Source of the DNA: Spirodela intermedia
Taxonomy: Eukaryota > Streptophyta > Magnoliopsida > Alismatales > Araceae
Direction of reading: 5' to 3'
Length of the DNA: 64,000 nt
NCBI GenBank assembly: GCA_902729315.2
Contig: LR746273.1
Location: forward strand, 1,617,001 to 1,681,000
Shown here: positions 35,801 through 47,524 of the stretch, one piece after another
Numbering within the stretch: position 1 is the first letter of the stretch
Layout of the letters: every line of letters starts with the position of its first letter
Notes under the pieces: generated by a model
What the model was told of the DNA's origin: nothing
Seen by the model: the letters and a program-made list of their open reading frames with translations, nothing else
The model's database searches: none
Translations under genes and position numbers: made by a program

Positions 35801-36439
35801 TCTCTCAACAACAACAACAACAACAACAACACGAACAACAACTAATCGACGCATACTACTACTGGTCCCTCTTCTTCTCCTCTTCGCCGATTATTCCTCA
35901 TTTATCGAAGATTTTTCGCCTCCCCGTTTCGTGCAATCTGTTCTTCTTCTTCTTCTTCTGGTTTCAGAGCTCCCACTTTCTCTCGTTCATGTTCACTAAA
36001 CTTCTCTGAATGTCGTCTGCCTTCCAGTCGAGGAGGAAGCGCCCCCGCACTCCAACCCCTGGAAACTACCTTGGCGTGAAGAGCACTCGAGAAACCAGTA
36101 AGCTCCCCCACTCCCCCTCTCTCTCTCTGTGTTTGTCTCTCTCTCTTCATTTATAGTAATGCTTCTTGCTGTGTCGGCTGGTTTTCAGGTCGCTATTACG
36201 AGCGGAATGGGTACCGCGGTGGAGACTATGGCCGGGAGGACTACGGCGGCAGCGGCTACCGCCGGTCTCCAAGGCGGTCCTACTATCGCGGCGGCGGCGG
36301 CAGAGGGGGCGACTACTCCCCGCCTTACGGGGGAGGCGGGAAGTCGAGGAGGGAACGGTCCCGGTCGCTGCCGTATTCTCCCTACGGTAGCCCAGAGGGA
36401 GGAGGCTACGGGCGGCACCGCAATGTGTACGGCCGATGA
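32861..36439 (+). CDS. Transformer-2/SR45a-like splicing factor
   Basis: Seven exons: 32861-32863, 32974-32993, 35002-35109, 35203-35302, 35375-35524, 36028-36097, 36189-36439; 233 residues. The first coding exon is just ATG; exon 2 reads ADSPRKR and joins SYSPRPDKGRHRSHSP, an RS-type N-terminus. Exons 4 and 5 encode one RRM with RNP2 LYVTGL and RNP1 SRGFAFVT. The linker RKRPRTPTPGNYLG is typical of plant SR45a. The tail is rich in Arg, Gly and Tyr (RRSPRRSYYRGGGG) rather than a long RS repeat. Such proteins guide splice-site choice in the nucleus. Intron 2 is 2.0 kb, long for this region, and holds two odd open frames; long introns of SR genes often contain regulated cassette exons. Probable counterpart from memory: At4g35785. 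Confidence 0.9.
33989..34192 (+). other. Unexplained open frame inside SR45a-like intron 2
   Basis: An ATG in good context (AAATGGC) opens 67 codons shortly after an acceptor-like TATGCAG at 33965-33971. The peptide is mixed in composition, begins MASSSEKLSAEDFTNHFELI, and resembles nothing I can name. A second frame of 95 codons lies at 34477-34764. They could be part of a cassette exon or decayed foreign sequence. Confidence 0.2.
35806..35831 (+). repeat. (CAA)n microsatellite in SR45a-like intron 5
   Basis: About eight to nine CAA units, preceded by a CT tract. Confidence 0.85.
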
Positions 36440-37057
36440 GACAGGCCTTCTCACCGCGACACGGCGGCGCCGCCACCTCCCCTGGGAGAAGCCAGTGGTA
36501 GTAGACTGGTAGCGTTTTCGTTCGTGAGAAAGCTGTGGGCTTTTCTGTAGACGGGCCGGGCTTTTTTATTAGCTCTCTCTCTCTCTCTCTTGCTCGCTCT
36601 CTAAAAGGTTTTCTTCTCAATGTTTTTACGATTAAGGTGGTATAATTTGACTTAACGGTTGACTTGCGGCCGGACCTGAGGCAGAGAAATCGGGCCCGCT
36701 TTGCGTATGCACTGGAAGTGGAAATTAAGTTTTTACGATAAAAGATGGTACATTTGATTAGAGGGTGGATTTGGGCCGGGCTTGAGGCGGCGGGTTCGGG
36801 CCCAGGCCCGTTCTACGGTTCCAGAAACCCTGCTAGGACTAGGCCCCTATCCTGTGGGGAGATGAGTCGGCTCCTCTCCCCTGGGAAAACTCTACCTCTC
36901 CGGCGACGCTTCCCGCCATCTCTCTTCTCCCTCATCTCCTCCGAACTCTCTAAGAGATAGAAAGAGAGGGAGAGAGAGAGAGAGAGAGAGGTGAAGGGTG
37001 AAGCGCGGGTTGGGAGGGAGGGAGGAGAAGCTGCAAGGCCAGAGTGTTCGTTCACAA
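36440..37057. other. Spacer between SR45a-like gene and AKRP
   Basis: CT run at about 36573-36590 and GA run at about 36968-36990, the latter in the AKRP leader. Two similar phrases (TTTACGATWAARRTGGTA near 36625 and 36733, each followed by CGG..GGGCC-type sequence) suggest an old duplication. No gene seen. Confidence 0.45.
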
Positions 37058-39561
37058 ATGGTTGTGTCTTCACCTTCTCCGCCGTCGTCTCCCGCAGGTT
37101 TCCTTGTCCGCCCGGCTCTCTCCTCCCATCAGCCGGTCTCGTCTACTGCTTTTCTGAAGGCGCTGTTCCCCTTAGGGATCCGTCGTCGTCGTGCTTCGCC
37201 CTCTCGGATAGTCGCGACCTCGGCTTCCTACGGTTATAATTCGCCCCCGCCTTCCTCGAATGACGCGTTTCATCCCCGGCTGCCGTTCCAGTACCAGCCG
37301 AGGAACCCTAATTCTGGGGGACGGGAAGATTATGAGGATGAACAGAGCGTCGTTGGCGACTGTCTCGTCTTCGAGGAGGGTGCTTTCGAGGTTGGAGATC
37401 CTCTCGGTTCTCTCGACTCCGATGGTTCCGGAGAGGAGAATAGAGGGAGGCCTCAGCGAGCAAAGCCCATTGCGGAAGTGAAGGTCGAGAGTCTGGTGCC
37501 GGAGAAGTGGAGGGAGACGGTGGAGGAGATCAACATGACGAAGAAGGAGAAGCGTAAGATCGCTCAGGAGCTAAAATTCGGGAGCAAGCTAGAGAGGAGG
37601 AAGAAGCTCCCCATGCCCGACCTCGAAGAGTACCGGACCTACCGTGAGCTGAAGCTGTCCCAGCTTAAGCCAGTTTTCCTCGACACCCCCCGTGACTTTC
37701 CCCCTCCATCCCCAAAGGAGGTTGGTCCTCCCACTCCTTCAGGTGGGAGGGTGTCACCAAAGAACCCAAGGTTGGCCATCAAGGACGAGAGCTTGGATCG
37801 CATCTCCAATTTCTTCAACAGCCGTGATTATGTTCCCGAAGAGAACGATGATGACAAGAAACCAGGTGAATCCAGTGCTCTTACTCCTGCTCTTACTACT
37901 ATATTCTAAAATTCCTTTTTCTGTTATTTGGTAGACATATCATCTATTTTTTGATTCCTTTTGTTGTGTTATCTCGATATTTCTCTTCAATTTTGTCAAT
38001 CTAAATCCCAAGTAAATGGTTCAGCGCCGATAATTACATTCTAAACTTTTGTTTTTTCCATTTATAAACATGGTGGCAGTCATTTTATTTATGTTGACAC
38101 TGAAATGAATAAAATTAATGGTTTAACTTTTTATGGGTATTTTAAATTGATAGAAATAATTTTAAACTACTAAGAACTCATAGTGGGTCAACATTGATTT
38201 TGATGAAATTAATCATGACTTTTATGGAGCTGACTTTTATAGTGGGTCGATGGGCATCTGTATGGAGCTGACTTTTATGCTGTTTAGTTCCATCCGGTCC
38301 CTTTTCTATAATAGTCCTTTTAAGAAAAATTGCGATTTCTAGGGAATTTCTCACCTCTTCTGGTCTGCGCACGTGCTTTCGATCTGCTTTTCCTTTGACC
38401 TGAGTTTTGCTTGATGATCTTTTACCTGTCTATTAACAGGCAAGAGGAAGCTCTTCACCCAGGAGGAAAAGATTCTCTTGAACAAACGGATACCTAATCT
38501 TGCAGATGCCACATCAGTGAGTTCTCCTCATTTGCTGGCCACAGTTCATGTAGATCACTGCATGATCTTTTCTATAATTGGGTTGACTTTTCACTGGCCC
38601 TTTTCCTAGCACGCCTGAAAAAAATACATAAGAATCCTACAAAGGTCATGTCTTTCAGGTTTCTCCTCCGGCCTAGATCAGGTCCAGACTGATTCTGGCT
38701 GTTTAAAAAAATAAAAAAAATAAATCTTGGAATGAAAAAAAAGGAAATTTAATAGACATCTTACTATTATTCTTCTACCGCTGCAAGAATCCTCACTCTT
38801 CAATCAGAAGTCTCCACCTGTAAACCCGTTTTCTTGTGGTAGAAATTACTGTTTTTCTGTCTTTTCTTGCAGATATTTAATGGATTTCATGGGTAGAGAA
38901 ATGTAATGGATTTAATGGATAGAGAAATTTAATGGATTTCTTACTATTATTCTTCTACCGCTGCAAGAATCCTCACTTCTCAATCGGAAGTCTACACCTG
39001 TAAACCCGTTTTCTTGGGGTATAAATTACTGTTTTTCTCTATCTTTTCTTGCATATATGTGTGCTGTCGGAAGAAGATTTACTGCTCATTTTTAACCATA
39101 TTGGCGTGATTATTTTCAGAGCAAATGGCTACCTCTGCATGCTTTTGCTGCGTCTGGGGAGTTTTACCTCTTGGATGCGTTATTAAAGCACAACGTGGAC
39201 GTCAATGCTCCTGATAAGGTGGAGATCCAAGATTGGTTGAGATTAATATTTATTTATTTTCCGGTACCTTCCGTCGGTTTATAATATTTCATCAACGGCG
39301 GTATCTTCTTTGCTCCAGGACGGCTTGTGCGCCATCCACAGGGCGATACTGGGCAATAAGGTGGCCGTCTTCAACTATCTCTTGAGAGAGTCGGCAAACC
39401 CCTTTGTCCGGGATCAAGTGAGTGTTTGCATGGATTCATTTTCTGAACAATTTTCCCGGTTTCTGTTTAGATTTTAGTCCACATATCTTTGGGATCGAAA
39501 AAACATCCCATGTTTGGGACTATGAGCTAAGTTATTCACACAGAGGGGGGGGAGAGAGAGA

Positions 39562-39601
<40 letters not shown>

Positions 39602-39839
39602 CAAAGAGAGGGAGAGAGAGAGAGAAAGATAGATAGATAGACAAAGAGAGGGAGAGAGAGAGAGAAAGATAGATAGATAGACAAAGAGAGGGAGAGAGAG
39701 AGAGAAAGATAGATAGATAGACAAAGAGAGGGAGAGAGAGAGAGAGATAGATAGATAGACAAAGAGAGGGAGAGAGAGAGAAAGATAGATAGATAGACAA
39801 AGAGAGGGAGAGAGAGAGAGAAAGAGATAGATAGATAGA

Positions 39840-39875
<36 letters not shown>

Positions 39876-40018
39876 CAAAGAGAGGGAGAGAGAGAGAGAA
39901 AGATAGATAGATAGACAAAGAGAGGGAGAGAGAGAGAGAAAGATAGATAGATAGACAAAGAGAGGGAGAGAGAGAGAGAAAGATAGATAGATAGACAAAG
40001 AGAGGGAGAGAGAGAGAT

Positions 40019-40075
<57 letters not shown>

Positions 40076-40094
40076 CAAAGAGAGAGAGGGAGAA

Positions 40095-40125
<31 letters not shown>

Positions 40126-40187
40126 GAGACGGAGAGAGGGAGAGGGAGAGAGAGAGACGGAGAGAGGGAGAGGGAGAGACGGAGAGC

Positions 40188-40271
<84 letters not shown>

Positions 40272-40333
40272 GGAGAGAGAGGAGAGGGAGAGGGAGAGGG
40301 AGGGAGAGAGAGGAGAGGGAGAGAGAGAGAGGA

Positions 40334-40425
<92 letters not shown>

Positions 40426-40820
40426 TAGGGTGTCTCAAGACTGGGATTGTTATGGCTAGTAGAGAAATGAAATTTTCTATAAACAGTGAAAAAGTATACA
40501 GTGAACATAAGTAGAGATAAATGTGATGGACTGTGATGTTGGGCATTTTTTAAAATCGGAGATTTGATTTTTTTTAGTGTTAGGAAAAACGTGAATTTAC
40601 CGGCTAAAAGTGCTGTAAATAGTAATTTTTTTATGGCTAAATTGTAATGAAGATAAACAGACATAAATGTGATGGACAGAGGCGATGACCCTTTTTTTAA
40701 ACCAGTAAATTATCCTGAGATATCAGGAGGAGCTGGATTTCGTTCATTGCTCGCTCGCACTCCCGTTTAATGCATCAATGAGAGATGAGTCTACCGGTTC
40801 TCCCCTTCTGTGCGAAGCAA

Positions 40821-40855
<35 letters not shown>

Positions 40856-41423
40856 TTGGCCTTCGTCTGGATCACACCGCCATGTCTTCCTTCTTCTCTG
40901 CTGCCACAGGATGGGGCGACCTTGATGCACTACGCTGTGTTGAACGCATCGACCCAGATCATCAAGATCCTTCTACTATATGACGTTGACATTGACCTCC
41001 CGGATGAAGTATGCCCTCCATATTTATTCCTTTCCCCGTTGACCCTGATGAGGGAGGGGGGTGGACCTCGGTAGTCTGAAGGCGTTCTTCCTCTGGGTTC
41101 TTCTTTCAGGACGGCTGGACCCCCTTGCATCTTGCTGTTCAGACTCTCAGGACCGACGTCGTGAGGTTGCTGTTGATAAAGGGCGCCGACAGGGCTTCCA
41201 AAACCCGGGTTTGACTTCTCCTCTTCGTAGAAAGTCAAACGAGATATGGGCTCTTTTTTTTTTTGAAATTATTTACTTTCGGTCTCTTATTGTTCTTCGT
41301 TTGGTGGTGTACCAGGATGGATGGACGCCTCTCGATCTCTGCCTTCACTCCGGCCATCACCTGAGAACCTTCGAGCTGATTAAGCTGCTCAAGGAGCCGC
41401 CCAGGTCGAAGCCCACTGGATGA
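37058..41423 (+). CDS. AKRP: Chloroplast ankyrin repeat protein AKRP
   Basis: Seven exons: 37058-37865, 38440-38516, 39120-39218, 39319-39417, 40910-41008, 41110-41208, 41316-41423; 462 residues. A Ser/Pro-rich transit peptide leads into a charged region with [27 protein letters not shown] and [11 protein letters not shown], which identify the AKRP family (Arabidopsis At5g66055, needed for chloroplast differentiation and embryo development, partner of EMB506). Five ankyrin repeats follow. Exons 3 to 6 are each exactly 99 bp and hold one 33-residue repeat apiece (for example [11 protein letters not shown] in exon 6); exon 7 is the last, partial repeat. The start at 37058 gives the expected transit peptide; the open frame extends upstream without a plausible Met. 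Intron 4 contains a huge GA/GATA satellite, intron 2 a direct repeat. Confidence 0.93.
38761..39053 (+). repeat. Direct repeat in AKRP intron 2 (180-bp period)
   Basis: Copies at 38761-38872 and 38941-39053, both starting TTACTATTATTCTTCTACCG and differing at few sites. Between them are three smaller TAATGGATTT-type repeats. Confidence 0.9.
39549..40422 (+). repeat. Compound GA/GATA satellite in AKRP intron 4
   Basis: About 870 bp of purine-rich simple repeat. The first half shows a higher-order unit of about 40 bp: ACAAAGAGAGGG, then (GA)n, then AAGATAGATAGATAG, repeated roughly ten times. A pure GATA run follows near 40019-40074, then (GA)n with GGA interruptions. Long minus-strand frames of Ser-Leu repeats here are artefacts. 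Confidence 0.95.
40823..40853 (+). repeat. (CT)n microsatellite before AKRP exon 5
   Basis: About 15 CT units lie roughly 55 bases ahead of the exon 5 acceptor. Confidence 0.8.
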
Positions 41424-41621
41424 GCTGCCGTCCGACGTGGCCACGCCGAGAGCTGACTCAGCCAGCCACTCACTCTCTCGGTGCCGACGGTATTCCCTCC
41501 TGCAGAGTTCATTCATTCTTCCTCTCATACACGTGTACAGTGCGACGGCGGCGGTATCACCAACGTGGCGTGTTCGATGTGTGCCGACGTCAGATGCCCC
41601 GCCAGACTACCGACCGAGGGG

Positions 41622-41687
41622 TTACTCAAAGAATTCACAGATTGCTTCGCGTGGGACTATCACGAGATGCCGGGGTTAGATCGATCG
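41622..41687 (+). mobile_element. Fragment of Ty3/gypsy retrotransposon polyprotein
   Basis: This 22-codon stretch reads LLKEFTDCFAWDYHEMPGLD and then RS, which matches the conserved segment just before the reverse transcriptase domain of plant Ty3/gypsy polyproteins. Flanking codons do not continue the match. It lies about 200 bases past the AKRP stop, probably in its 3' UTR or flank. Confidence 0.7.
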
Positions 41688-42189
41688 AATTGTATTGACG
41701 CCGCAGCAGCAAGAGAACAACAAGAGCACGTCTTCCCAAACAAAGCAGCCTTCAGCGAGTTTATTCTGGACTCAGCCCCACATCATCCACGTCATGCCGA
41801 TTTGGCTCCGGATTCAGTTCATTTGGACACCTGCGGTATCCATTCAGCTCGGTTACCGCGGCGGCCGGTCGGCCGGCGAAACTGACGGCGGAGCGTCGGG
41901 ATCTCACCACCATATAGGTCCCACTGAGCCGGTGACTGTATCCCAGTAGATGTGCTCCTAACGTCACTTTCTCGTGCGTCGACAACATCCTCTCGACGCG
42001 GGGGTACGAGAGAGAAATAAATCGGGGTCTTTTAATTATTTTATTTTCGCGGAGGTGAATTATTATAAAAAGGCGGGAAGATTTTTTAACAGCGTAGATG
42101 CTGTTCGATCGCCGGATTAGCGCTATCTAGGAGCGTTAGCATAGGGGGGGGGGGGGGGTTACATCGTCGATCTGCGGAAGGTGGAGGAG
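41688..42189. other. Spacer and promoter of the BFN/UVR gene
   Basis: TATAAAAA at 42064-42071 lies 119 bases before the next start codon and is its likely TATA box. A run of about 16 G lies at 42143-42159 in the leader. No gene seen. Confidence 0.5.
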
Positions 42190-45100
42190 ATGATCCGGAT
42201 CCAGAGCCGGCACATGGCGCCGTGCGGTTGCCGGTCGTCGTCGTCGCCGGCAACGCGCGGTCCGGTGGACTCGCGATCGCACGTTTGCGCGGTGAATCCG
42301 CGGAATGCGTCGGCAACCTCGAGGCTCTCCTTGCGAGTCGATCTTGCCTCCGACGCGCTGCGGCGGGGGGGGCGGCGGCTCCGGCAGCCTTGTGTGGGGA
42401 AGTCAGGTCAGTTCCATCTCCCCTGCTGCAAGGCCTCAATCGGGGGCGACAGGGAGAGCAATGATGGCGGGGCCGGCGAAACGCCGGAACCGCGCGAGCC
42501 GAAGGACGAGGAAGAGTTCATCCAAGCGTCTCTCCTTGTTTCAGGTCCCTCTCTCTCCTCTCCCTCCGTTTTCCGTACACCTGTCGGATATCGCTATGCT
42601 GATGTCGACATGTGTCGTATAACATGTTCTGTGGAACACTGGCGTCGCGGGGTTGGGCGATGGCGTGTCTCAGATTCATGCTTGCTGAATGAGAGCTCAT
42701 GATTTGTGTCACTGCCATTAGTTTGCCCTCAAGCTACATGGGTGATCACTTATCGTCCCGTTTATCTGATTGTGTAGAGATTTGGGACGGAATTGTTTCT
42801 CACTTTTTGAAATTCTGAGCAGGCATGTAGCGTCAGGGCAGAGGAGAGGTTTTAACTGTATAAAAGTTATCTGATCTTTTCACTGAGCTAATACGTCAGG
42901 ATGTGTTGCTCGATTCATTTCACAAGTAATGATTCCGATTTCATTTAATATGTTTGGATGAGGTTTCCCTATTTTCCTTTTTCGACATATTCATTGATAA
43001 ACTGAATCATAAAAATCTAGGTTTTTATATATCAAAGCTCTTTCGTTTTCCATCATCAATGATGTCTACCTCTTCTGTATCAAGGTGGAAAACTCGATAC
43101 AATCAACAATTCACATCCATGGCTCAGATAATTACTTTTGTTAGTACTTTTTTGTCGTTCAGTCTGAAAGAGGCACATTTTTTCCCCTTTCATTTTTGCT
43201 TAATTTACTGGATTTAGAAACTTCTTCCCCGCTGTTAGGCAGGCACATACTATTCGTATGCACATTTTCATCATAGAAACCATTTTTTACATCACTTGGT
43301 ATCCATTTCAGGATAGGTGCTTAGTTATTCATCTTACTCTACGTTGAATGCTATTGATCGTTTTTCTTTTCCGCTTGATGCTATGAAATTTGATAACATG
43401 AGTAATTTCTCCATCAAACTTCCTGAGGGATATAAAATTATATTTATTAGTGCAGAAACCATGAGACACTACAACTTGCGGAAGCAGGGGTTCTTTGAGG
43501 AGACAAGATGGTACTCCTCCAGTCAGATACTTCCTCTTTCTCTTCAGGCAAAGGGATCCAAACCTGGTGTTCGATCTATCGGCCATGGTTTTCTTCGTCA
43601 ATTTCAGAACCCTACCATTTTCCTAAAAGTTGCTTGTGATGGAGACCTATTGTTGCCCATTATTGTTGGTATGCTGTTTCTTCTTTAGTGTGATCTTTCT
43701 GTGATTTTTAATTTACTTGTATTTCTGATTTGTACGTGAGCTATTTTTGTACAGGAGAGTTTGCTATAGAAAGACTTGTAGATACTTTAAGCGATGAGAA
43801 TAATGAGGTAATGCTTTAACTTACTGTTCTGTTTATTGGAATTTAAAAGCAGATCTAGAAACTGACGTGGCATATGCAGGGATCCCTTGATCAATTCAAG
43901 TTCGTCAAAAATCTTGTGGGCACTCTCGGCTATGAGGTCAGACTGGAATCAAGCTCGCTATTTCATTATCAAATTATTTTCCTATTGGGCTTTAAATTCC
44001 TCTTTAATTCAGATGCACATAGATCGATTTGCGGTATTGCAGAAAATTTCAACGCAAAAGGCGTTACTGACAGTGCTCAATCATTGTTGAATTTTCAATC
44101 TGTGAAATGCTTGATAGTTAAACATTGAGTATGATTTTTCATTGCACATTTTTCTGTGAGAGTCAATGCCACTAATTTGCCGAGTTTCTTTTGTTCTTGA
44201 TCATTATTGGTGCCGTTGTGGCTCTTTCGGAATGACCGGAGCTTTTAATCGGAAAACCTTCCCAACTCTTTAGACCTGCGATCATTTTATAGCTGTGCGA
44301 GTTATGTGGAATTCTTCAACTACATTTCACCTATTTTTTCGCATACTCAGGTAAAGATGGTGCGGATTATTAAGAGAGTTGTCAACACATACCATGCACG
44401 GATATTCCTGGGAAAGGTTACAAACAAAAAACCCCTGCCAGTGCCTCATCGTCAACATAATTTTAGCAGTATTATTACGTTCGGTATCATGTTTAACTAA
44501 CTAATAACGCCGAATCGTTCCCCATTTTTTACCTTCGATATTTGCAATTTGCAGCCTTCAGAAGGAGCAACTTTAAGTATAGATTCACGTCCGTCAGACG
44601 CTATTCATCTGGCAATTAAATGTCAGGTATATCGACAAAATATGGCTATGTTTTTCAGTTTCTTCTATGATTATGCTTGTGCCATGGTACTAATAAGCTC
44701 GATCGATTTTTTATTATTTTATTTTCACGCATCCTGATCAACAGGGATGCCTCGTAGCCAGTGTTACAATTGGGTGTGGCAGAACTATTTGAAAAAGGAT
44801 TCCCCCCCTACAGACAAATAGATAAACACGAATCGATTAATAGTTTGTGGGTGATGGTGATGGTGATGGTCCAGTCAACAAGTAAACATGATTCGAAGAT
44901 ACTTGGGCAAACAAACAAGACTGGATTTTTTTTCAGTGATTATAATTTTGTTCTCTTCAGCCGAAAAGAATGGGAACGGGATGTTAAATTGATCTGGCTG
45001 CTAACGATTGTCGAATCTTTTTGTGGTGGAAATCCCTCTCACTCCGATACCATGAACTGGCTCTAGCTCTTGAGTTTCATGGTAGGCTGAACCCGTTCTG

Positions 45101-46047
45101 TTCTCTATTCATGTCACATAACCCTGGCCAAACCCCCAGCTCGAGCCCGGATTATGCCCTAAATTACTTACTTTGAGGAGCATTTTGTGATCCATTGTCC
45201 GGAATTCACGAGCTGATTTTTTTAATTATTTTTTATTTATAAAAATTTTAATTTATTTGGGGCCTCGCCGCTGCATGGAAAATTTGATTTACACTGCAAG
45301 AACTTTACCCCAAGAAGCGTGATCATAATTTGATTAGAAAATGTGTCAAGTCAACGCACTCTGTAGCTGTTATATTGTATACATTTGATAAAACCACAAG
45401 AGACTACGACAACGGTCTTACCCCTTCGCAGATATTCTTTTTCTTAGTATGGACTTTGACTCTGTGACCGATTTTCTCACTGTTGCATTGATATCGAGTG
45501 CCTCTTTCTCTCTCTCTGAATCCTTGTGCAGGTACCCATCTACATAAGCAAGGACATCGTCCTCAAAGACGCTATTAAGATCGTCTACGGAACATGGAGA
45601 GGAAGCAGTGTGAAGACTGTGTACGACGTTTTGCTGGACAGGTAATGGGAACATTTTTAAAAATAAAAAAAAATGAAAATGAAAATGAAAATGAAAATAC
45701 CCCCATTGTGGGACCCACATCCGAACTTCCCCTTCCAGTTGCTTAATAGGACTGAAACACTTTGACTCCCACTCCAGCGCGCCAGATGGCCCTGACGTGC
45801 TTGCTGAGGAGCTGGACCTGATTGGGAAGTTGAACGTGGCGGTCACAGAGGAGAGATTCGAAGATGCAGGTCTATAAAATAAGATCATTTATATATTTAA
45901 TAAATTTAATCTTAGTTATTGTTAATGTTTAATCTTATTCGATTTAAGGAAAAATTGGAATCTCTCAACCCTACTTCGCTCTTTACTCTTGCAGCTACCT
46001 GCAGAGACAAACTTGCCAGGCTCCGGCTCAAGAGGCTCAACTCATAG
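42190..46047 (+). CDS. Bifunctional nuclease (DUF151) and UVR domain protein, wound-responsive family
   Basis: Nine exons: 42190-42544, 43456-43668, 43755-43807, 43880-43936, 44351-44416, 44555-44626, 45532-45641, 45778-45869, 45995-46047; 356 residues. After an unconserved N-terminus comes EEFIQASLLVSE and MRHYNLRKQGF. The DUF151/BFN domain follows with DGDLLLPIIVGEFA, LGYEVKMVRIIKRVVNTYHA and SIDSRPSDAIHLAIKC. A C-terminal UVR motif reads TEERFEDAATCRDKLARLRL. Plant relatives with this domain (BBD proteins) have been described as RNase/DNase enzymes in wound and pathogen responses; activity of this subgroup is less certain. It resembles Arabidopsis At5g66050, whose neighbour is AKRP, as here. 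The frame is open before 42190 but with no ATG; a second Met lies at 42214. Confidence 0.88.
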
Positions 46048-47344
46048 CTTAGCCTCGGAGGTGCTTAGACCGCCCATCACTCTTCCAGATCACGGCCCCG
46101 ATGGAGGAATGCTCGGATCTGATGGAAGATTCCTTGGGGAATCTACCCGCAGATCCGTCCTACCCGGTGGGTGCATAACGGATCGAAGCTTCTGGTTTCT
46201 CTTATTTTTATTTCCATTTTCGGCTCCGCAGGAATGCCCGAGGAAGTCCAAGGCCGCCTGCGGCTCCGCCCTCGGTCAACTCTGCTTGTCTGTACAGCCC
46301 GACCCTTCTGAAACCACCCGAATCTCCTCCCTTCTCTGATTCAAGTGTAAGATCATCGGATGGCGCAATCTGTAATTTCGTAACATGGTGTCGGGTGGCG
46401 CAATCTGTAATTTAGTAATATGGTGATTGTGTATAAAGTATGCAGATGCCACGACTCTCTGCGCCAAGGCTTATAGAATCTCTCTCTCTCTCTCTCTCTC
46501 AAATAGGCGTAGGTGAAAAGTCAAGTCAGAGTGGGGGCTCATCTGGAGTTGACTTTGAGTTACTTTGCCGGGTTTCCTTTAGTTGTTGCTTGGGTTACTC
46601 AAAAGTTGGTGGGCCAAGTGTTTTGGAAGCCTTAAGGATAGGTTTCAAACATTAAAAGGCCCAAAAAGGCCCAAAATCCCCGACGAAGAATGAATTTAAT
46701 TTTTTTTCGTGATATTTTTTCTTTTAAGAGATTTACGGTTGATTTTAGACTATTTAAATAAAAAAAACCCCGACAAAGTTCCCTTCCTCCCACTTCTCTT
46801 TGCTCGTTGATTCATGTGTCCCCGTTGTGGGCATAAAAAATATTTTGACCGTTTTTAGGACGATTCGAAAAAAATGTTTCGCGCGAGATGAAAGAGTTGA
46901 CTTTCTGATGGGTCAACTCCGATTGGGTTTTAAACAATAGACCTCGATGTAGACATAAATTTAAAAAATGAGGGCCTAAAGAGAAATTTCCCCCCCAATC
47001 AGTGGAAGGATTGTGGATAAATTCGAAAACTCGCAGGCTAGAAAAATCCCAATGTCCAGCTCATCACGACCATTCCACAGCACCGACGTACCCACCCTCC
47101 CCTCCCCTCCCCTCCCCTCAACCGTCGTCTGAACTGTTCTCCTCTCATGAGTCGCCACGCGTCGCCGAGCCACCACACCCAACGCGGTTGTGCTCCGGCG
47201 AACTAAAATGCCTTCCGAGATCATCCCTCGCGAGGAAGAGGACGCGTAACAGGGAGAGAGAGAGAGAGTTGGCGTAACAGGAAGCCCGTTCTTCCCGCCA
47301 GGAATTTTGGCCGTCGGAGGAGACGCAGAGAGACTTCGGGGGAG
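46048..47344. other. Spacer between BFN/UVR gene and DVL gene
   Basis: Contains a 35-bp tandem pair at 46361-46425 and a CT run near 46481-46500. The DVL leader is GC-rich with a CCCCT-type run near 47096-47118. Minus-strand frames here are shadows. Confidence 0.45.
46361..46425 (+). repeat. 35-bp tandem pair
   Basis: TGGCGCAATCTGTAATTT occurs at 46361 and 46396, followed in both by an AGTAATATGGTG-like end. Confidence 0.85.
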
Positions 47345-47524
47345 ATGGGGCAATGCGCTTCCCGGAGGGCGAAGGGAGGCCGGAACTGGTGGGAGAGCTC
47401 GCCGTCGGCAAGCGAGACGAACGGGTGTCTGGCGGTGGCGAAGGAGCAGAGGTCGAGGTTCTACATCATCCGGAGGTGCGTCGTGATGCTGCTCTGCTGG
47501 CACAAGTATGGGAAGTACGGCTAG
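47345..47524 (+). CDS. DVL: DEVIL/ROTUNDIFOLIA-like (DVL/RTFL) small peptide
   Basis: A 59-residue frame, ATG 47345 to TAG 47522-47524. The C-terminal half, [20 protein letters not shown] plus HKYGKYG, is the DVL/RTF domain, which alone is enough for activity in the family. DVL/RTFL peptides are plant-specific, act at the plasma membrane and restrain polar cell proliferation in leaves, fruits and other organs. The N-terminus MGQCASRR looks like a lipid-modification site (Gly2, Cys4), which is inference. The gene is intronless and GC-rich, as in the family. It is easily missed because it is under 60 codons. Likely counterpart from memory is Arabidopsis RTFL6/DVL17 (At4g35783), next to an SR45a-like gene and an STY kinase, as in this window. 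Confidence 0.9.
   Translation: MGQCASRRAKGGRNWWESSPSASETNGCLAVAKEQRSRFYIIRRCVVMLLCWHKYGKYG

Noticed and set aside
39474-40664. Minus-strand frame of about 400 codons rich in Ser-Leu
   Set aside because: It is the translation of the GA/GATA satellite and has no non-repeat domain.
46976-47503. 175-codon minus-strand frame
   Set aside because: Antisense of the DVL gene and its leader; no conserved content.
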